A stretch of DNA of 64,000 nt from 40CM-2-70-7 sp035631315 (GCA_035631315.1 DASQIZ010000107.1:62001-126000), one strand, 5' to 3'; numbered from the stretch's first letter, positions 33,778-43,164 are shown. The notes: generated by a model not told the origin, from the sequence alone. Numbers and translations: made by a program.

Positions 33778-34305
33778 ATGGCGGCGCGGTCGGCGGTCGT
33801 ACGGCGTGCGAATTCGGATGACGCGCGGGAGATCGTCGATATCTTGCGCGACGCGTTCAAGGAATATGAGCCACTCTACACGCAGAACGCGTTCGCGGCG
33901 ACAACCCCTGGTCCGGATAGAGTACTCGCGCGACTTCGAGAGGGGGCGATCTGGGTGGCTGAGGTGAAGGGGCTCGTCGGTACCGCAGCCGCCATAAAAA
34001 ACGGGAGAGCGCTAACCATCTGCAGCGTTGGTGTGCGCCCGGCGGCGCGTGGACAAGGAATCGGAGTAGACCTTCTAACCGCCGTCGAGGGATACGCGAT
34101 CCGGCACCGTTGTCGCGAGCTTCTCCTTACGACTACCCCGTTCTTGCACCACGCCATTCGGTTATATGGGCGGTTCGGCTTTGTACAAGTCCAGGATGCT
34201 CCACGTGACCTGTTCGGAACGCCCCTCCTCGCCATGCGGAAGGACCTGGCAAGGCCCTGGATGGCGTGCGAGTTCTCAGAGATCTGTAGGTTGGTCGGCG
34301 GATAG
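33778..34305 (+). CDS. GNAT-family N-acetyltransferase
   Basis: This 175-residue protein has the acetyl-CoA binding motif ICSVGVRPAARGQGIGVDLL (R-x-x-G-x-G) near residues 81-100, and a late LYGRFGF motif. It begins VVRRANSDDAREIVDILRDA, usual for small soil-bacterial acetyltransferases. The substrate is unknown. It is a single gene on the plus strand. Confidence 0.85.
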   Translation: MAARSAVVRRANSDDAREIVDILRDAFKEYEPLYTQNAFAATTPGPDRVLARLREGAIWVAEVKGLVGTAAAIKNGRALTICSVGVRPAARGQGIGVDLLTAVEGYAIRHRCRELLLTTTPFLHHAIRLYGRFGFVQVQDAPRDLFGTPLLAMRKDLARPWMACEFSEICRLVGG

Positions 34306-34370
34306 CGCCGTGGCAGTAGTGCTTGAACAGGGGAGCCACTCGCCGACGATGTCCGCGAAACGACCTCGCG

Positions 34371-34854
34371 TCATTCTGGCAACCGCCTCTTCGCTGCTGG
34401 GGCGCCCCGAACGAACCCGATGTAGTCGGTCGGACGAGGTACGAACCCAGCCTCATGTTATCAAGAGCGCCACCTGGCCTCGATGAAAGGAGCCGTGCAT
34501 CACCACGTGCAGCAGGACATCATCGATCCGCGACTGGAACGTGGCTCCCGCGCTGTTGGGGTACTGGATCTCTCGCGAGTCCTCGAGTGATTCAAGGGGC
34601 GCCAGCCGCCGCCGGAATTCTGCATGGTTCTCTTCAGCGAGGGCTGCGCATTGCCCAAGGGTCAGCGTCGGCCAGACTCTCACCTCGGCCACCGTACTCT
34701 TGATCCGTGACAGCCAAACATGCTCAGCGCCGAGGGTCTGGGAATAGAGCTCAAGGGCTTTGGGCGGCCGCCCGTCGGATTCCTGCCACGCGATGAGTGT
34801 CTGTTCGTCTGCCCAAACCAAATGTTGGAAGAGCCGCTGGATCTGTTCGAACAC
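34371..34854 (-). pseudogene. DinB-family protein, frameshifted near the C-terminus
   Basis: GTG 34854 has GGAGG at about 7 nt. The frame gives VFEQIQRLFQHLVWADEQTL, the DinB four-helix pattern, to VVMHGSFHRGQVALLIT, stopping at 34453. The natural family ending (EAGFVPRPTDYIGFVRGA, stop at 34371) lies in another frame directly after it, so a one-base indel near 34456 truncates the protein by about 28 residues. The three metal-ligand histidines would precede the shift, so partial activity is conceivable. A sequencing error is the alternative. Confidence 0.75.
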
Positions 34855-34904
34855 GCAGCACGCCTCCCACGGTCCTATCATCGCGGAAGATGTTGTGACC
34901 ATGG

Positions 34905-35534
34905 CTACCACGACGTGGCCACGGTCGTTCGCACTGCGCGTCCCGAGGACGGCACGACGGGCGCATCCACCACAAGCCTCCAGCCCCGACGCACGAACTG
35001 AAAAGAGGGCCCAAGGGCTTGGCTGGATGACGTCCTACCAGCTTGATCACGTCGGTAATAGACTCCAGCTTGGCAACACGACATCAGGCGCAGGAAGCCG
35101 CGAACGGGATCCGTATAGTATCGAGGGAGACTACTGGCCCGCAGGGGAAGAAGCACCAGGATCTGACCCCCCGCCGTGAAGGGCGGAATCGAAACTGAGG
35201 GCCAAAAAGCGAGGCCCCACACCCACTCGGCATCCCGCGCCACCATCATACCAGCGACGAGGGTCTGTCCGTGAGCGCTCCATCGATACCCGAGGGCGCC
35301 GTCTCCTTCTTGATAGCCCGTTTGAAGATTGGCCTTCCACTCGAGGAGCCCCGTGATCTCGTGGGTGTAGGCGACCATCATCGAGGCCCCCGCGCGAGAG
35401 TCGACGTGCGCGACCGCAAATAGCGCGGTGCCACCCGTCCCCAGCTGGGCCCTAAGCATCGTGGTCCGGGCGCCGGAGAGCGCGGCGCCGATCAACAGCG
35501 TTCGCCAAAGCACAGCGAAGCATTTAACAATCAA
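34905..35534 (-). CDS. Secreted hypothetical protein
   Basis: With the TTG at 35534 the sequence begins with a signal peptide (VKCFAVLWRTLLIGAALSG) and has 209 aa. GTG 35579 is an alternative start but would place extra residues before the signal. The body has alternating strands (ALFAVAHVDSRAGASMMVAY, WKANLQTGYQEGDGALGYRW), which suggests a small outer-membrane beta-barrel. The last part is less regular. No family is recognised. Confidence 0.55.
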   Translation of the reverse strand: MIVKCFAVLWRTLLIGAALSGARTTMLRAQLGTGGTALFAVAHVDSRAGASMMVAYTHEITGLLEWKANLQTGYQEGDGALGYRWSAHGQTLVAGMMVARDAEWVWGLAFWPSVSIPPFTAGGQILVLLPLRASSLPRYYTDPVRGFLRLMSCCQAGVYYRRDQAGRTSSSQALGPSFQFVRRGWRLVVDAPVVPSSGRAVRTTVATSW

Positions 35535-35609
35535 CTTCGTGCTGCAGTAGTGACACTTTGGGGGACGAGGTAGCACCACTATACCCGGTATTGCCGATAC
35601 CCTACGACG

Positions 35610-37094
35610 TCATTCGCCCCTCCCGAGCAGCACTTGCGCCAACCGATTCACGCCGGCGCGAATCACTTCGGGGGTGAGTCCACCGTAGCTGAGCACCAGT
35701 CCGGGCTTCCCACCTGGTGGCAGGAAGTACCGCGAAAGAGCCCGGACGGCGATCCCGGCGGCCGCCGCTTGCTCAACTACCGGCTGTTCGCTCGTCCACG
35801 GTGGCGAGAGCCACCCGACCACCTGCATCCCGGACGTCGTACGCTGGAGATCGAGGACACCCCGCAGATTCTCCTCCACGGCTTGGGTCAGGGTCGACAG
35901 ACGTTCCGCGTATAGCCCGCGCATCCGGCGGATGTGGCGTTCGAAATGCCCTTCCGTAATGAAGTCCGTCAGCGCTGCTTGCTCGAGGAAAGGGGGGTGC
36001 CGATCGATTGTGTCTCGGTGCGCGACAAACGTGCCGATGAGAGCTTGCGGAACAACGATGTACCCGAGCCGGAGTCCGGGGAACAGCACCTTGCTGAAGG
36101 TGCCGATGTAGATCACGCGCCCGTCCCCGTCCAGTCCCTGCAGCGCGGGCACGGGCCGACCCGCGTAGTGGAACTCCCCATCACAGTCGTCTTCGATCAC
36201 CCAGGCCCGCGCGTCCCGCGCGGCTTTCAGCAGCGCGGCGCGTCGGCCAAGGCTCATGGTGACCCCAAGGGGATATTGGTGCGATGGCGTGACATAAATC
36301 AGCCGTGGTCGCGGGCGCCGTCGGCCTTCCAGCGTCAGGCCTTCCGCATCGATGGGTACGGGTACCAGATGGGCGCGTCGGTGCAACAGCGCCATTCGCG
36401 CGCCAAGATACCCCGGGTTCTCGATCCACGCGGCGTCCCCCTGCCCCAGCAACACCTCGACACAGAGGTACAGCCCTTGCTGGGATCCATTCACAATCAG
36501 GACTTGGTCAGGGGCGCAGTTGACGCCTCGCGACATTCGCAGGTACCGGGTCACCGCTTGTCGAAGGGGCCAGTACCCGCCAGGATCGCTGGACGCCATC
36601 AGCTCTCGGGGTCCGCGCCGGAGATGACGCGACAAGAGGCGCGCCCACACGTCCCGAGGGAACCATTCGACGATGCAGTCGTCGAAAGGCCGGGGCATGG
36701 CGGCAGGGGTCCGAACCGTTCCGATGGGGCAGTCGAGCGGTAGGACTCGCCGAGGCAGCGGAGCGGCAGGACGCGTCGCGTCACCAACCGGTGCGTCCCG
36801 CTTCACCCCTCGGGGCAGGTTCGTCGGAAGGTCCCGTGCCACCACCGTCCCCGCACCGACACGGCACTGCAGAAATCCCTCCACCGCCAACTGACTGAAC
36901 GCGGCGAGAATCGTATTCCGAGAAACCGCGAGGTCTTTGGCGAGGGTTCGAGTCGCCGGCATCCGCGAGCCGGGTAAGAGGTGCCTCGCAAGAATTGCGT
37001 CTCGAATGCGGTCGTAGACCTGCCGATGCAGGGGAATCGCGTCGTTGGGGTCGAGACGTATTCCGATCACTTGGCCAGCAGCACGGCGGGTCAT
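35610..37094 (-). CDS. MocR/PdxR-type regulator (GntR HTH fused to aminotransferase fold)
   Basis: ATG 37094 with an upstream GGAGGGGG gives 494 aa; upstream codons are not family-like. The winged-helix domain (about 10-80) shows IPLHRQVYDRIRDAILARHL and RTLAKDLAVSRNTILAAFSQ. The class I aminotransferase-like domain (about 120-490) carries YVTPSHQYPLG and the PLP lysine in YIGTFSKVLFPGLRLGY. Such proteins sense PLP or amino-acid adducts. The divergent cupin-like gene at 37434 could be a target. Confidence 0.92.
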   Translation of the reverse strand: MTRRAAGQVIGIRLDPNDAIPLHRQVYDRIRDAILARHLLPGSRMPATRTLAKDLAVSRNTILAAFSQLAVEGFLQCRVGAGTVVARDLPTNLPRGVKRDAPVGDATRPAAPLPRRVLPLDCPIGTVRTPAAMPRPFDDCIVEWFPRDVWARLLSRHLRRGPRELMASSDPGGYWPLRQAVTRYLRMSRGVNCAPDQVLIVNGSQQGLYLCVEVLLGQGDAAWIENPGYLGARMALLHRRAHLVPVPIDAEGLTLEGRRRPRPRLIYVTPSHQYPLGVTMSLGRRAALLKAARDARAWVIEDDCDGEFHYAGRPVPALQGLDGDGRVIYIGTFSKVLFPGLRLGYIVVPQALIGTFVAHRDTIDRHPPFLEQAALTDFITEGHFERHIRRMRGLYAERLSTLTQAVEENLRGVLDLQRTTSGMQVVGWLSPPWTSEQPVVEQAAAAGIAVRALSRYFLPPGGKPGLVLSYGGLTPEVIRAGVNRLAQVLLGRGE

Positions 37095-37433
37095 GCGTGC
37101 CCCCTCCACAATGGACTCATCAGGACTCTCCCCAACGGCGATCTGATGGTACCACTTCGTACTGGCCGGAGACAAGCATCCGAGGAAATTGGACCCGTCG
37201 AATGACCGAAAGTGGTGCTTGAGTCGGGGCCAGCGAGTGAACGAGTGTTCGACCAGTCGCATGGGTTCGAACACGTGCGACGGGGGGGGGGAATGGTGCA
37301 GGTCCGGGGAATCACCGTGCGAAGACCAATGGCCTACCGTGCTTCATATGCAGCCGACCCATCGCCGGAATGGTCCGGCAGAACCTCCCTCGCCAGAGAA
37401 TGGATCGATCGGGGCCCACCCCATGGGAAGTCT

Positions 37434-37970
37434 GTGTACGAGCTAACGAACGACCCCACCATCGCCGCCCTCGACGCCGTTACGTCCGCGGCGTCCGTCC
37501 GGAACGTGATTCGGGGCGCACTGCACCGCGTCCTCGCGTCGTTGGCCGCTACTCGCGGCCCGATGGCCTGGGAGTCCCTGCCCCTCGAGTCCCTCGCCGC
37601 TGTCGCCATCCCGCCAGCGATTCAGTCCTGTTGGGTATTTGTGATCCGGCCCGGAGAGGCGACTGGGGCCGAGCGCCACCCCAATAGCCACCAGCGTTCA
37701 TTGTCACTCTGTGGATCGGGGCGCTTTGAACTCCATGACGGTATGGGATGGCGGGCCTTCCCCCTCGAGTCGCACGAGGTGGGCCTGCTCACTGGTCGGT
37801 GGGTGACCATTCCCCCGAGCACCTGGCATCGACTCTACGCGGGTGAAAGCCCATGGGGCATGCTGTCCTTTCACACCGTCCACGCCGAGCAGCTACTGGA
37901 GGAGCGACCGATCACCGAAGGGACCCTCGCCGGCCCGACGAGCTCGCGGCCGTACCTTGGGGGAGACTGA
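37434..37970 (+). CDS. Cupin-like protein
   Basis: GTG 37434 (VYELTNDPTIAALDAV) gives 178 aa. ATG 37293 in the same frame is possible but has only a G-run before it. An N-terminal helical part is followed by a beta-rich part with GRFELHDGMGWRAFPL, VTIPPSTWHRLYAGE and WGMLSFHTV, like the second motif of a cupin. The next gene starts 3 nt after the stop, so they are co-transcribed. Confidence 0.6.
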   Translation: MYELTNDPTIAALDAVTSAASVRNVIRGALHRVLASLAATRGPMAWESLPLESLAAVAIPPAIQSCWVFVIRPGEATGAERHPNSHQRSLSLCGSGRFELHDGMGWRAFPLESHEVGLLTGRWVTIPPSTWHRLYAGESPWGMLSFHTVHAEQLLEERPITEGTLAGPTSSRPYLGGD

Positions 37971-37972
37971 CG

Positions 37973-38569
37973 ATGGTGTTGAGCCCAGTCACCCTAAACG
38001 GCAACCTGGTGACCCTCGAGCCCCTCACCCTCGGGCACACGGACTCCCTCGCGGCCGTTGGGCTTCATCCCTCTCTCTGGACCCTTCAGCCGCGGCCGAT
38101 CACGTCGATCGCCGACATGCGGGCATATGTCGAGCTCGCCCTTAATGAACAGGCCAGGGGCGCGAGTCTGCCATTCGCCGTGGTGCACCGGGCGACGAAG
38201 GTAGTCATCGGGTCCACCCGCTTCTTCGACATCGCCCTCCCGCATGGCCGGCTCGAAATCGGCGCGACGTGGTACCCGCCGTCCGTGCAGCGCACGGGCG
38301 TGAACGTCGAATCGAAGCTGCTGCTCCTGACGCACGCGTTCGAGGAACTAGGGATCCAGAAGGTCGTGCTCAAGACCGAGACCCTAAATCAGAAGTCCCG
38401 CACGGCGATCCTCGCGCTGGGAGCGCAGGAAGAGGGGACATTCGCGCGCCAGTTCCTCGCGGACGACGGGCGGAAACGGGACATGGTCTACTTTGCGATT
38501 TTCGACGACATGTGGCCGAGCGTGAAGGCGCGACTGAGGGAGCGCCTACGACGTGGACGCCAAGCGTGA
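37973..38569 (+). CDS. GNAT acetyltransferase (RimJ/RimL-like)
   Basis: The start at ATG 37973 gives 198 aa. It begins GNLVTLEPLTLGHTDSL and then shows GSTRFFDIALPHGRLEIGAT, which marks the RimJ/RimL-type subgroup that includes protein N-terminal acetyltransferases and many detoxifying relatives. ELGIQKVVLKTETLNQKSR and ALGAQEEGTF match the family ending. The stop overlaps the next start by GTGA. Confidence 0.87.
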   Translation: MVLSPVTLNGNLVTLEPLTLGHTDSLAAVGLHPSLWTLQPRPITSIADMRAYVELALNEQARGASLPFAVVHRATKVVIGSTRFFDIALPHGRLEIGATWYPPSVQRTGVNVESKLLLLTHAFEELGIQKVVLKTETLNQKSRTAILALGAQEEGTFARQFLADDGRKRDMVYFAIFDDMWPSVKARLRERLRRGRQA

Positions 38570-39429
38570 CACGACACGTGAGCACGCTTCCGGTGAACGG
38601 CATCACCGTCGCCTATGAAGCCACGAGCCGCGCTCCGGACGTGCTGCTGCTCATCCACGGGCATCCATTCAATCGGTCGATGTGGGCTCCGCAGCTGGCC
38701 GCTGTCGAAGGCGCGGGCTGGCAGGCAATTGTGCCCGATCTCCGGGGGTACGGCGAAACAACGGTTGTCCCTGGCGTCTCAACGCTCGAGGTGCTGGCGG
38801 AGGACCTCGGCGGCTTGCTGGACGCGTTGGGCATCGGAGCCGTCGCCGTCGGAGGACTGTCCATGGGGGGACAAATTGCAATGGAGTTCTGCAGACGCTA
38901 CCCCCAGCGGGTGCGTGGCCTATTGCTGGCCGCAACGTTCCCGCAGGCGGAGACTGTGGAGGGACGTAGGCGTCGCCAGGACATGGCCGAGCGCCTCCTT
39001 CGAGAGGGCATGGGTAACTACGCCCGAGAGGTCCTCCCGAAGATGCTGGGCGCACGGAGCATCGCGATCTTGCCGGACGTCGCCTCAAAGGTGTTGGCGA
39101 TGATGGTCAGTACGAGCCCCATCGGTGCGGCCGCCGCGCTGCGGGGACGCGCCGAACGCCCCCCGTACGAGCCTGTCCTCGCCACCACGACCTGTCCCGC
39201 CCTCGTTGTGGTAGGAAGCGAGGATGCCTTTACTAGTCGCGATGACGTCGATTGCATGATGTCGCTGCTTCGAAACGCGGACCTGTCGTGGCTTCCGGAC
39301 GTCGGTCACATGCCGAACCTGGAAGCGCCTAAGGCCTTCAATACGAGCCTGACGAAGTTCTTGCGCCGCATTGTTTTCCATGAAGCCGCGATGACCGGCG
39401 CCCGAGCGAGTAATCGTGACAAATCGTGA
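38566..39429 (+). CDS. Alpha/beta hydrolase
   Basis: GTG 38566 overlaps the previous stop and gives 287 aa, with no signal peptide. Motifs are VLLLIHGHPFNRSMW (oxyanion loop), VPDLRGYGET, the nucleophile elbow GGLSMGGQIAMEF, the acid in VVGSEDAFTS and the histidine in DVGHMPNLEAP. It belongs to the broad RsbQ/haloperoxidase/esterase-like group. The exact substrate is unknown. It is co-expressed with the acetyltransferase upstream. Confidence 0.87.
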   Translation: MTRHVSTLPVNGITVAYEATSRAPDVLLLIHGHPFNRSMWAPQLAAVEGAGWQAIVPDLRGYGETTVVPGVSTLEVLAEDLGGLLDALGIGAVAVGGLSMGGQIAMEFCRRYPQRVRGLLLAATFPQAETVEGRRRRQDMAERLLREGMGNYAREVLPKMLGARSIAILPDVASKVLAMMVSTSPIGAAAALRGRAERPPYEPVLATTTCPALVVVGSEDAFTSRDDVDCMMSLLRNADLSWLPDVGHMPNLEAPKAFNTSLTKFLRRIVFHEAAMTGARASNRDKS

Positions 39430-39534
39430 ACCGCGAGCGTTCCTCGAATCCAGGTGCCGCCTGGCTGGACGCATCGCAGGGCTGGGGCCTGACTCGCCTC
39501 AGTGTCGTCATTGCTTACACGGAGGCACAACACT

Positions 39535-40080
39535 ATGGGCAAGCTCGTTTTCAGCATGATGCAATCGCTCGATGGCTACGTCGCGGGGATCGACGGTGGA
39601 GTGCCGCAAGTGATGCGACCGGGGGACCAGCTCAGTCGCCATATGAACGACCAAGTCCGCCGGTGGGCCGGGCACATCTGCGGCCGGCGCATGTACGAAG
39701 TGATGAGCTACTGGGATGAGGACCAACCCGACTGGGGGGCCGAAGAGCGCGACTTCGCGGCAGTATGGCGCTCGAAGCCGAAATGGGTTGTGTCGCGTAC
39801 GCTCAAGTCGGTCGGTCCGAACGCCACACTGGTCCGAGAGGACGCCGGCGTCTTCGTGCGCGCGCTTAAGGCGAAGTTCGACGGTGAGATCACTATTTCT
39901 GGACCTGCACTGGCCGGCAGCGCCACTGCACTCGGGTTGATTGACGAATACCACCTCTACTTCCGTCCGTTCGTCTTCGGCGGTGGCAAACCATACTTCG
40001 CCGGTCCTCGGCCCCCACTGTTCCTCGTTAGCGCGGACACCATCGGAGGCGACGCCGTGAGGGTCATATATGCGGCATGA
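39535..40080 (+). CDS. Dihydrofolate reductase-like / RibD C-terminal family protein
   Basis: ATG 39535 has GGAGG 7 nt upstream; 181 aa. It begins KLVFSMMQSLDGYVAGIDGG, the standard opening of the RibD_C/YyaP group, and has HICGRRMYEVMSYW, KWVVSRTLKSVG and DGEITISGPALAGSATALGL. These proteins share the DHFR fold and are presumed NAD(P)H reductases. True DHFR activity is not implied. A second member lies at 44868. Confidence 0.88.
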   Translation: MGKLVFSMMQSLDGYVAGIDGGVPQVMRPGDQLSRHMNDQVRRWAGHICGRRMYEVMSYWDEDQPDWGAEERDFAAVWRSKPKWVVSRTLKSVGPNATLVREDAGVFVRALKAKFDGEITISGPALAGSATALGLIDEYHLYFRPFVFGGGKPYFAGPRPPLFLVSADTIGGDAVRVIYAA

Positions 40081-40105
40081 AGTTGCAATCGAGGAGCAAT
40101 GCAAC

Positions 40106-40477
40106 ATGGAGCCATCAACCTATCCACAGCTCACCAGGATTGATCTCGGCCACGAAGCTGACGCCGTGATGCAGGACTACAAGAACTGGGTGATTACGGG
40201 GGTCAACGATCATTGCGTGCGACTGGCGGTGATGGTCGGGGAGTATCTCTGGCACCTTCACCCCCACTCGGATGAGTGCTTCCTGGTCCTACGCGGGCAG
40301 CTCGACATAGACATCGATGCTGGCACTGTGCATCTCGGTCCGGGAGACCTGTTCACCATTCCGGCGGGCGTGCGCCATCGGACCCGTGCGCACAAGCGGT
40401 GCGTGAATGTGTGCTTCGAGCACGCCACCGCGTACGCCGACGCAGTCTTCGACGGCGAGGGCGGAACAGGACGGTGA
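40106..40477 (+). CDS. Small cupin protein
   Basis: ATG 40106 gives 123 aa. The cupin motifs are complete: HLHPHSDECFLVLRGQLDID (metal-binding His pair and Glu) and LGPGDLFTIPAGVRHRTRAH. It follows the DHFR-like gene by 25 nt with GAGGAG upstream, so the pair is probably one transcript. The 250-nt stretch after it (40478-40727) shows no gene. Confidence 0.87.
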   Translation: MEPSTYPQLTRIDLGHEADAVMQDYKNWVITGVNDHCVRLAVMVGEYLWHLHPHSDECFLVLRGQLDIDIDAGTVHLGPGDLFTIPAGVRHRTRAHKRCVNVCFEHATAYADAVFDGEGGTGR

Positions 40478-40727
40478 CGTAAGCCCCGCCAAGGGCAGCA
40501 TGACTCGTCTTGTGCCTAATGGGACACTCCCAAGGACATCGTTCCACGGAGCAGCAGGTCACGGCTAAATGGAAGGGGCCGCTCAACACTGTGGGCAGAT
40601 CTCAGACCATCGCTGCGAAGTATGATCTCATCGCTTCTCTGAGGCCATTGGTCGACGGCACCTCGTCCTGGAGACCAAACGAGGTGTTGCTTTGGCAACC
40701 CTGGTGCACGAACCACTGAGCGCTCCA

Positions 40728-41633
40728 ATGATCAGCGACCGTCTACGGAAGATGCTAGCCTTTGCGGCCATTTACATCATCTGGGGCTCCACATTTCTCG
40801 CGATTCGGATCAGCGTCTTCGAGATTCCGCCCCTTCTGTGCGCGGGGATTCGCTTCACCCTCGCCGGTCTACTCCTATACGTCTGGTCAGCAATCCATGG
40901 TGCGCCGACCCCGACCGCACGCGAATGGAGCAGCTGCGCCCTTCTCGGATTCGCGATCTTCCTCTGTTCTTATGGTCTCCTGTTCTGGGCAGAGCAGCGA
41001 GTACCCTCCAGTCAGGCGGCAGTGCTAGTTACCACCATCCCAGTTTTCACAGCCATCGCCGAGGCGAGCCTCCTAAGGACTAGCGTCTTTTCGGTCCGCC
41101 TAACCGCCGGCTTGCTGGTTGGCGTAGCGGGAGTCCTTGTGCTCATCAACCAATCACTCAATTTCGGAGAGGGGTTCATCGACCGTGCCGGAGCGTTCGC
41201 CATCATCGTCGGGGCGGCGGTCTGGTCGGTGGCGACCGTGCTGATGCGGAAGCTTCCTCTTCCTTCGTCCAAGGCGATGAGCTCAGGTGTGCAGATGCTT
41301 CTCGGGGGGATCATGCTCGTCTTGGCGGCGCTGGGATTGAGGGAAACCGCGACCTTTCATCCAACCTCCGTTCGACCAGTTGCGTGGCTCGCCCTCGCGT
41401 ATTTGATCATCATGGGTTCCGTCGTCGCCTTCACGGCCTATGTCTGGTTGAATCACCGGATCTCGCCGACCCGAGTCGGCACGTACGCTTACGTGAACCC
41501 GGTCGTTGCGGTCTTGCTAGGCCATACCCTCGGTCACGAACCGTTGGGCGCGCGAACCGCCGTGGGCACGATCCTCGTGCTCCTCAGCGTGGCTGCCGTC
41601 CTTACTCAGCGATCGCCCGTTGCGAATTCCTAG
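40728..41633 (+). CDS. EamA/DMT-family permease
   Basis: The start at ATG 40728 (MISDRLRKML) gives 301 aa; an in-frame TTG at 40692 is less likely. Ten membrane helices form two EamA repeats. Typical motifs are AAIYIIWGSTFLAIRISVF, GLLFWAEQRVPSSQAAVLV and TRVGTYAYVNPVVAVLLGH. It most resembles the YedA/RhaT-like exporters of amino acids or other metabolites. The substrate is unknown. A short stub after it resembles the start of an SRPBCC gene but is not long enough to call. Confidence 0.9.
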   Translation: MISDRLRKMLAFAAIYIIWGSTFLAIRISVFEIPPLLCAGIRFTLAGLLLYVWSAIHGAPTPTAREWSSCALLGFAIFLCSYGLLFWAEQRVPSSQAAVLVTTIPVFTAIAEASLLRTSVFSVRLTAGLLVGVAGVLVLINQSLNFGEGFIDRAGAFAIIVGAAVWSVATVLMRKLPLPSSKAMSSGVQMLLGGIMLVLAALGLRETATFHPTSVRPVAWLALAYLIIMGSVVAFTAYVWLNHRISPTRVGTYAYVNPVVAVLLGHTLGHEPLGARTAVGTILVLLSVAAVLTQRSPVANS

Positions 41634-41742
41634 CGTGAAGATCACCGTGGAGACGATTGACACTCGTCGAACTGCCGGCCTATGGCACGAGTTGAAGGGC
41701 GCTCATGGATGCGGCTCAAGGAGTGATCACCCTCCGCACCGC

Positions 41743-42336
41743 TCAGGCGCGATTGGCTTGGGGTTCCGCACGCCGGATCCGGGCGGTGCGGACGGCCTGA
41801 CGCAGGACCTCTTCGAGGTGGGCCCGGTGTTCGGTGTTGATGAGACGGCCCGTATCATCAAATGCCATCGATACGCGGCCGAGCGAGAGATTGGCGGTGA
41901 CGACTTCAGCCCCGATCGCACCGAGCACCGCGCGCGCCTCGGCGTGAGCTCGCGCCGCTCCTGAGGGGCCCTGGCTTGCCCCGATGACCGCCACCGGCTT
42001 GCCACGCAGGACGTTTTCCGCATAGGGGCGGGAGGCCCAGTCCAGGGCGTTCTTCAACTGACCCGGGAGTGAAGCATTGTATTGCGGGGTTGCGATGATC
42101 ATCGCGTTGGCCTGGTCGAACACGTGGCGCATCGCGACGACAGCCGGGGCTGGAGCTTGCTCGTCGTCTTCATTGAATGGTGGCACGCTCCCGAGGCCAT
42201 CCCAGATATCGAGGGAGACGCCCCGTGGTACGAGGTATCTGGCCGCCCGCAGGAGCTTCCGGTTGTAAGAATCCCGCCTAAGGCTTCCAACGACGCCAAC
42301 AAGCAGGAGCGTATCACCTTCGAATCCGGTGTCCAT
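41743..42336 (-). CDS. NADPH-dependent FMN reductase
   Basis: 197 aa with a flavodoxin-like fold: LVGVVGSLRRDSYNRKLLR binds the FMN phosphate, and ATPQYNASLPGQLKNALDW plus KPVAVIGASQG are characteristic of the ChrR/ArsH/azoreductase-like group. It may reduce quinones, chromate or azo compounds. It is divergent from a MarR gene, with three shared operators between them, so it is probably MarR-controlled. Confidence 0.92.
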   Translation of the reverse strand: MDTGFEGDTLLLVGVVGSLRRDSYNRKLLRAARYLVPRGVSLDIWDGLGSVPPFNEDDEQAPAPAVVAMRHVFDQANAMIIATPQYNASLPGQLKNALDWASRPYAENVLRGKPVAVIGASQGPSGAARAHAEARAVLGAIGAEVVTANLSLGRVSMAFDDTGRLINTEHRAHLEEVLRQAVRTARIRRAEPQANRA

Positions 42337-42357
42337 GGTGCCGTCCTTAGTAGATAG

Positions 42358-42412
42358 GTGATATAATCACGTATATAGGTGACATCATCACTCATATGGG
42401 TGACTTAGTCAA
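42358..42412. promoter_or_regulatory. Three 21-bp-spaced MarR-type operators
   Basis: GTGATATAATCAC (42358-42370), GTGACATCATCAC (42379-42391) and the degenerate GTGACTTAGTCAA (42400-42412) start exactly 21 bp apart, two helical turns. The first two are perfect or near-perfect palindromes. TATAAT (42362-42367) lies inside the first, so a bound protein would block transcription. They sit between the divergent FMN reductase and MarR genes. Confidence 0.75.
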
Positions 42413-42434
42413 TGGTCGGAGTTAGATTGAGCGG

Positions 42435-42920
42435 ATGATCACGACCGGAGACCGGGCCGCCGTTGGCCCAGGGATTCCCCCCGTATTGGGAAGGCTGCGG
42501 GTGGCCCTGGACGAGGTCTACGCGGCTGCGAGTCAACAGGTGGGGTTGACCGTGCCGCAAGCCGAGTTGCTCTGCGCCGCCCTCCGCCCAACCGCGATCG
42601 GTGATCTCGCGCACCTTTTGCGTTGCGACCGGTCCAACGTCAGTCGCTTGGTCGACCGCGCGGCCCGGCGGGGCCTACTTGAGCGCGGGGTGGAGGAATC
42701 CGATGGACGCATGAGTGTTGTCGAGCTCACCGTCCGAGGCCGCCGTCTAGCTGAGCGCTTTCTCAAGGAGCTAGAGTCGAAGACGCAGCCGTTGCTGGTC
42801 CGTTGGTCCCTGGAACAGCAGAAGGCCGCCGCCCAGATGCTCGCAGAACTCGCAAGCGTGCTCGAAGCGCCCCTCCCGCCGACCTCTCGGACCGCGCTCG
42901 AAGAGCGGCGCCGTCGCTAA
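42435..42920 (+). CDS. MarR-family transcriptional regulator
   Basis: 161 aa with a winged helix. The recognition region is LAHLLRCDRSNVSRLVDRAA, followed by the wing GLLERGVEESDGRMSVVELT, where D-x-R is the hallmark of MarR. N- and C-terminal helices would form the dimer. It very likely binds the three operators 23-77 nt upstream and represses itself and the divergent reductase. The ligand is unknown. Confidence 0.92.
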   Translation: MITTGDRAAVGPGIPPVLGRLRVALDEVYAAASQQVGLTVPQAELLCAALRPTAIGDLAHLLRCDRSNVSRLVDRAARRGLLERGVEESDGRMSVVELTVRGRRLAERFLKELESKTQPLLVRWSLEQQKAAAQMLAELASVLEAPLPPTSRTALEERRRR

Positions 42921-43164
42921 GCCCACCCACGAACTCACTCGGGAACAATGAGCGTTTCATGTACCACGTTGAGCAGGAGATCAACTGGCGAGCGCACGCG
43001 CGAGGATTTCGCTGAGTTGGCGTATGCCACACGCCGGATGTGGACATAGGGTGAAACTGACGCCCCAGAACGCAGCAGCGAGGTCGATCGCGTTCTCACC
43101 AAGCAGCCGCACTCGAAAGCGAACCAACTGGCGTAGGCAAGTGTTGTCCGAGAAAGGAGGAGTC

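Noticed and set aside
33562..33821. Short plus-strand frames upstream of the acetyltransferase gene
   Set aside because: No ribosome site at a sensible distance, no recognisable motif, and mutually overlapping frames.
41634..41742. Start of an SRPBCC/AHSA1-like gene (VKITVETI)
   Set aside because: Only about 8 residues resemble the family, and the frame then runs antisense into the FMN reductase; too short to call a gene or remnant.
42921..43164. Possible small gene between marR and the VOC gene
   Set aside because: Short peptides in several frames without family features; the region is better left as intergenic.
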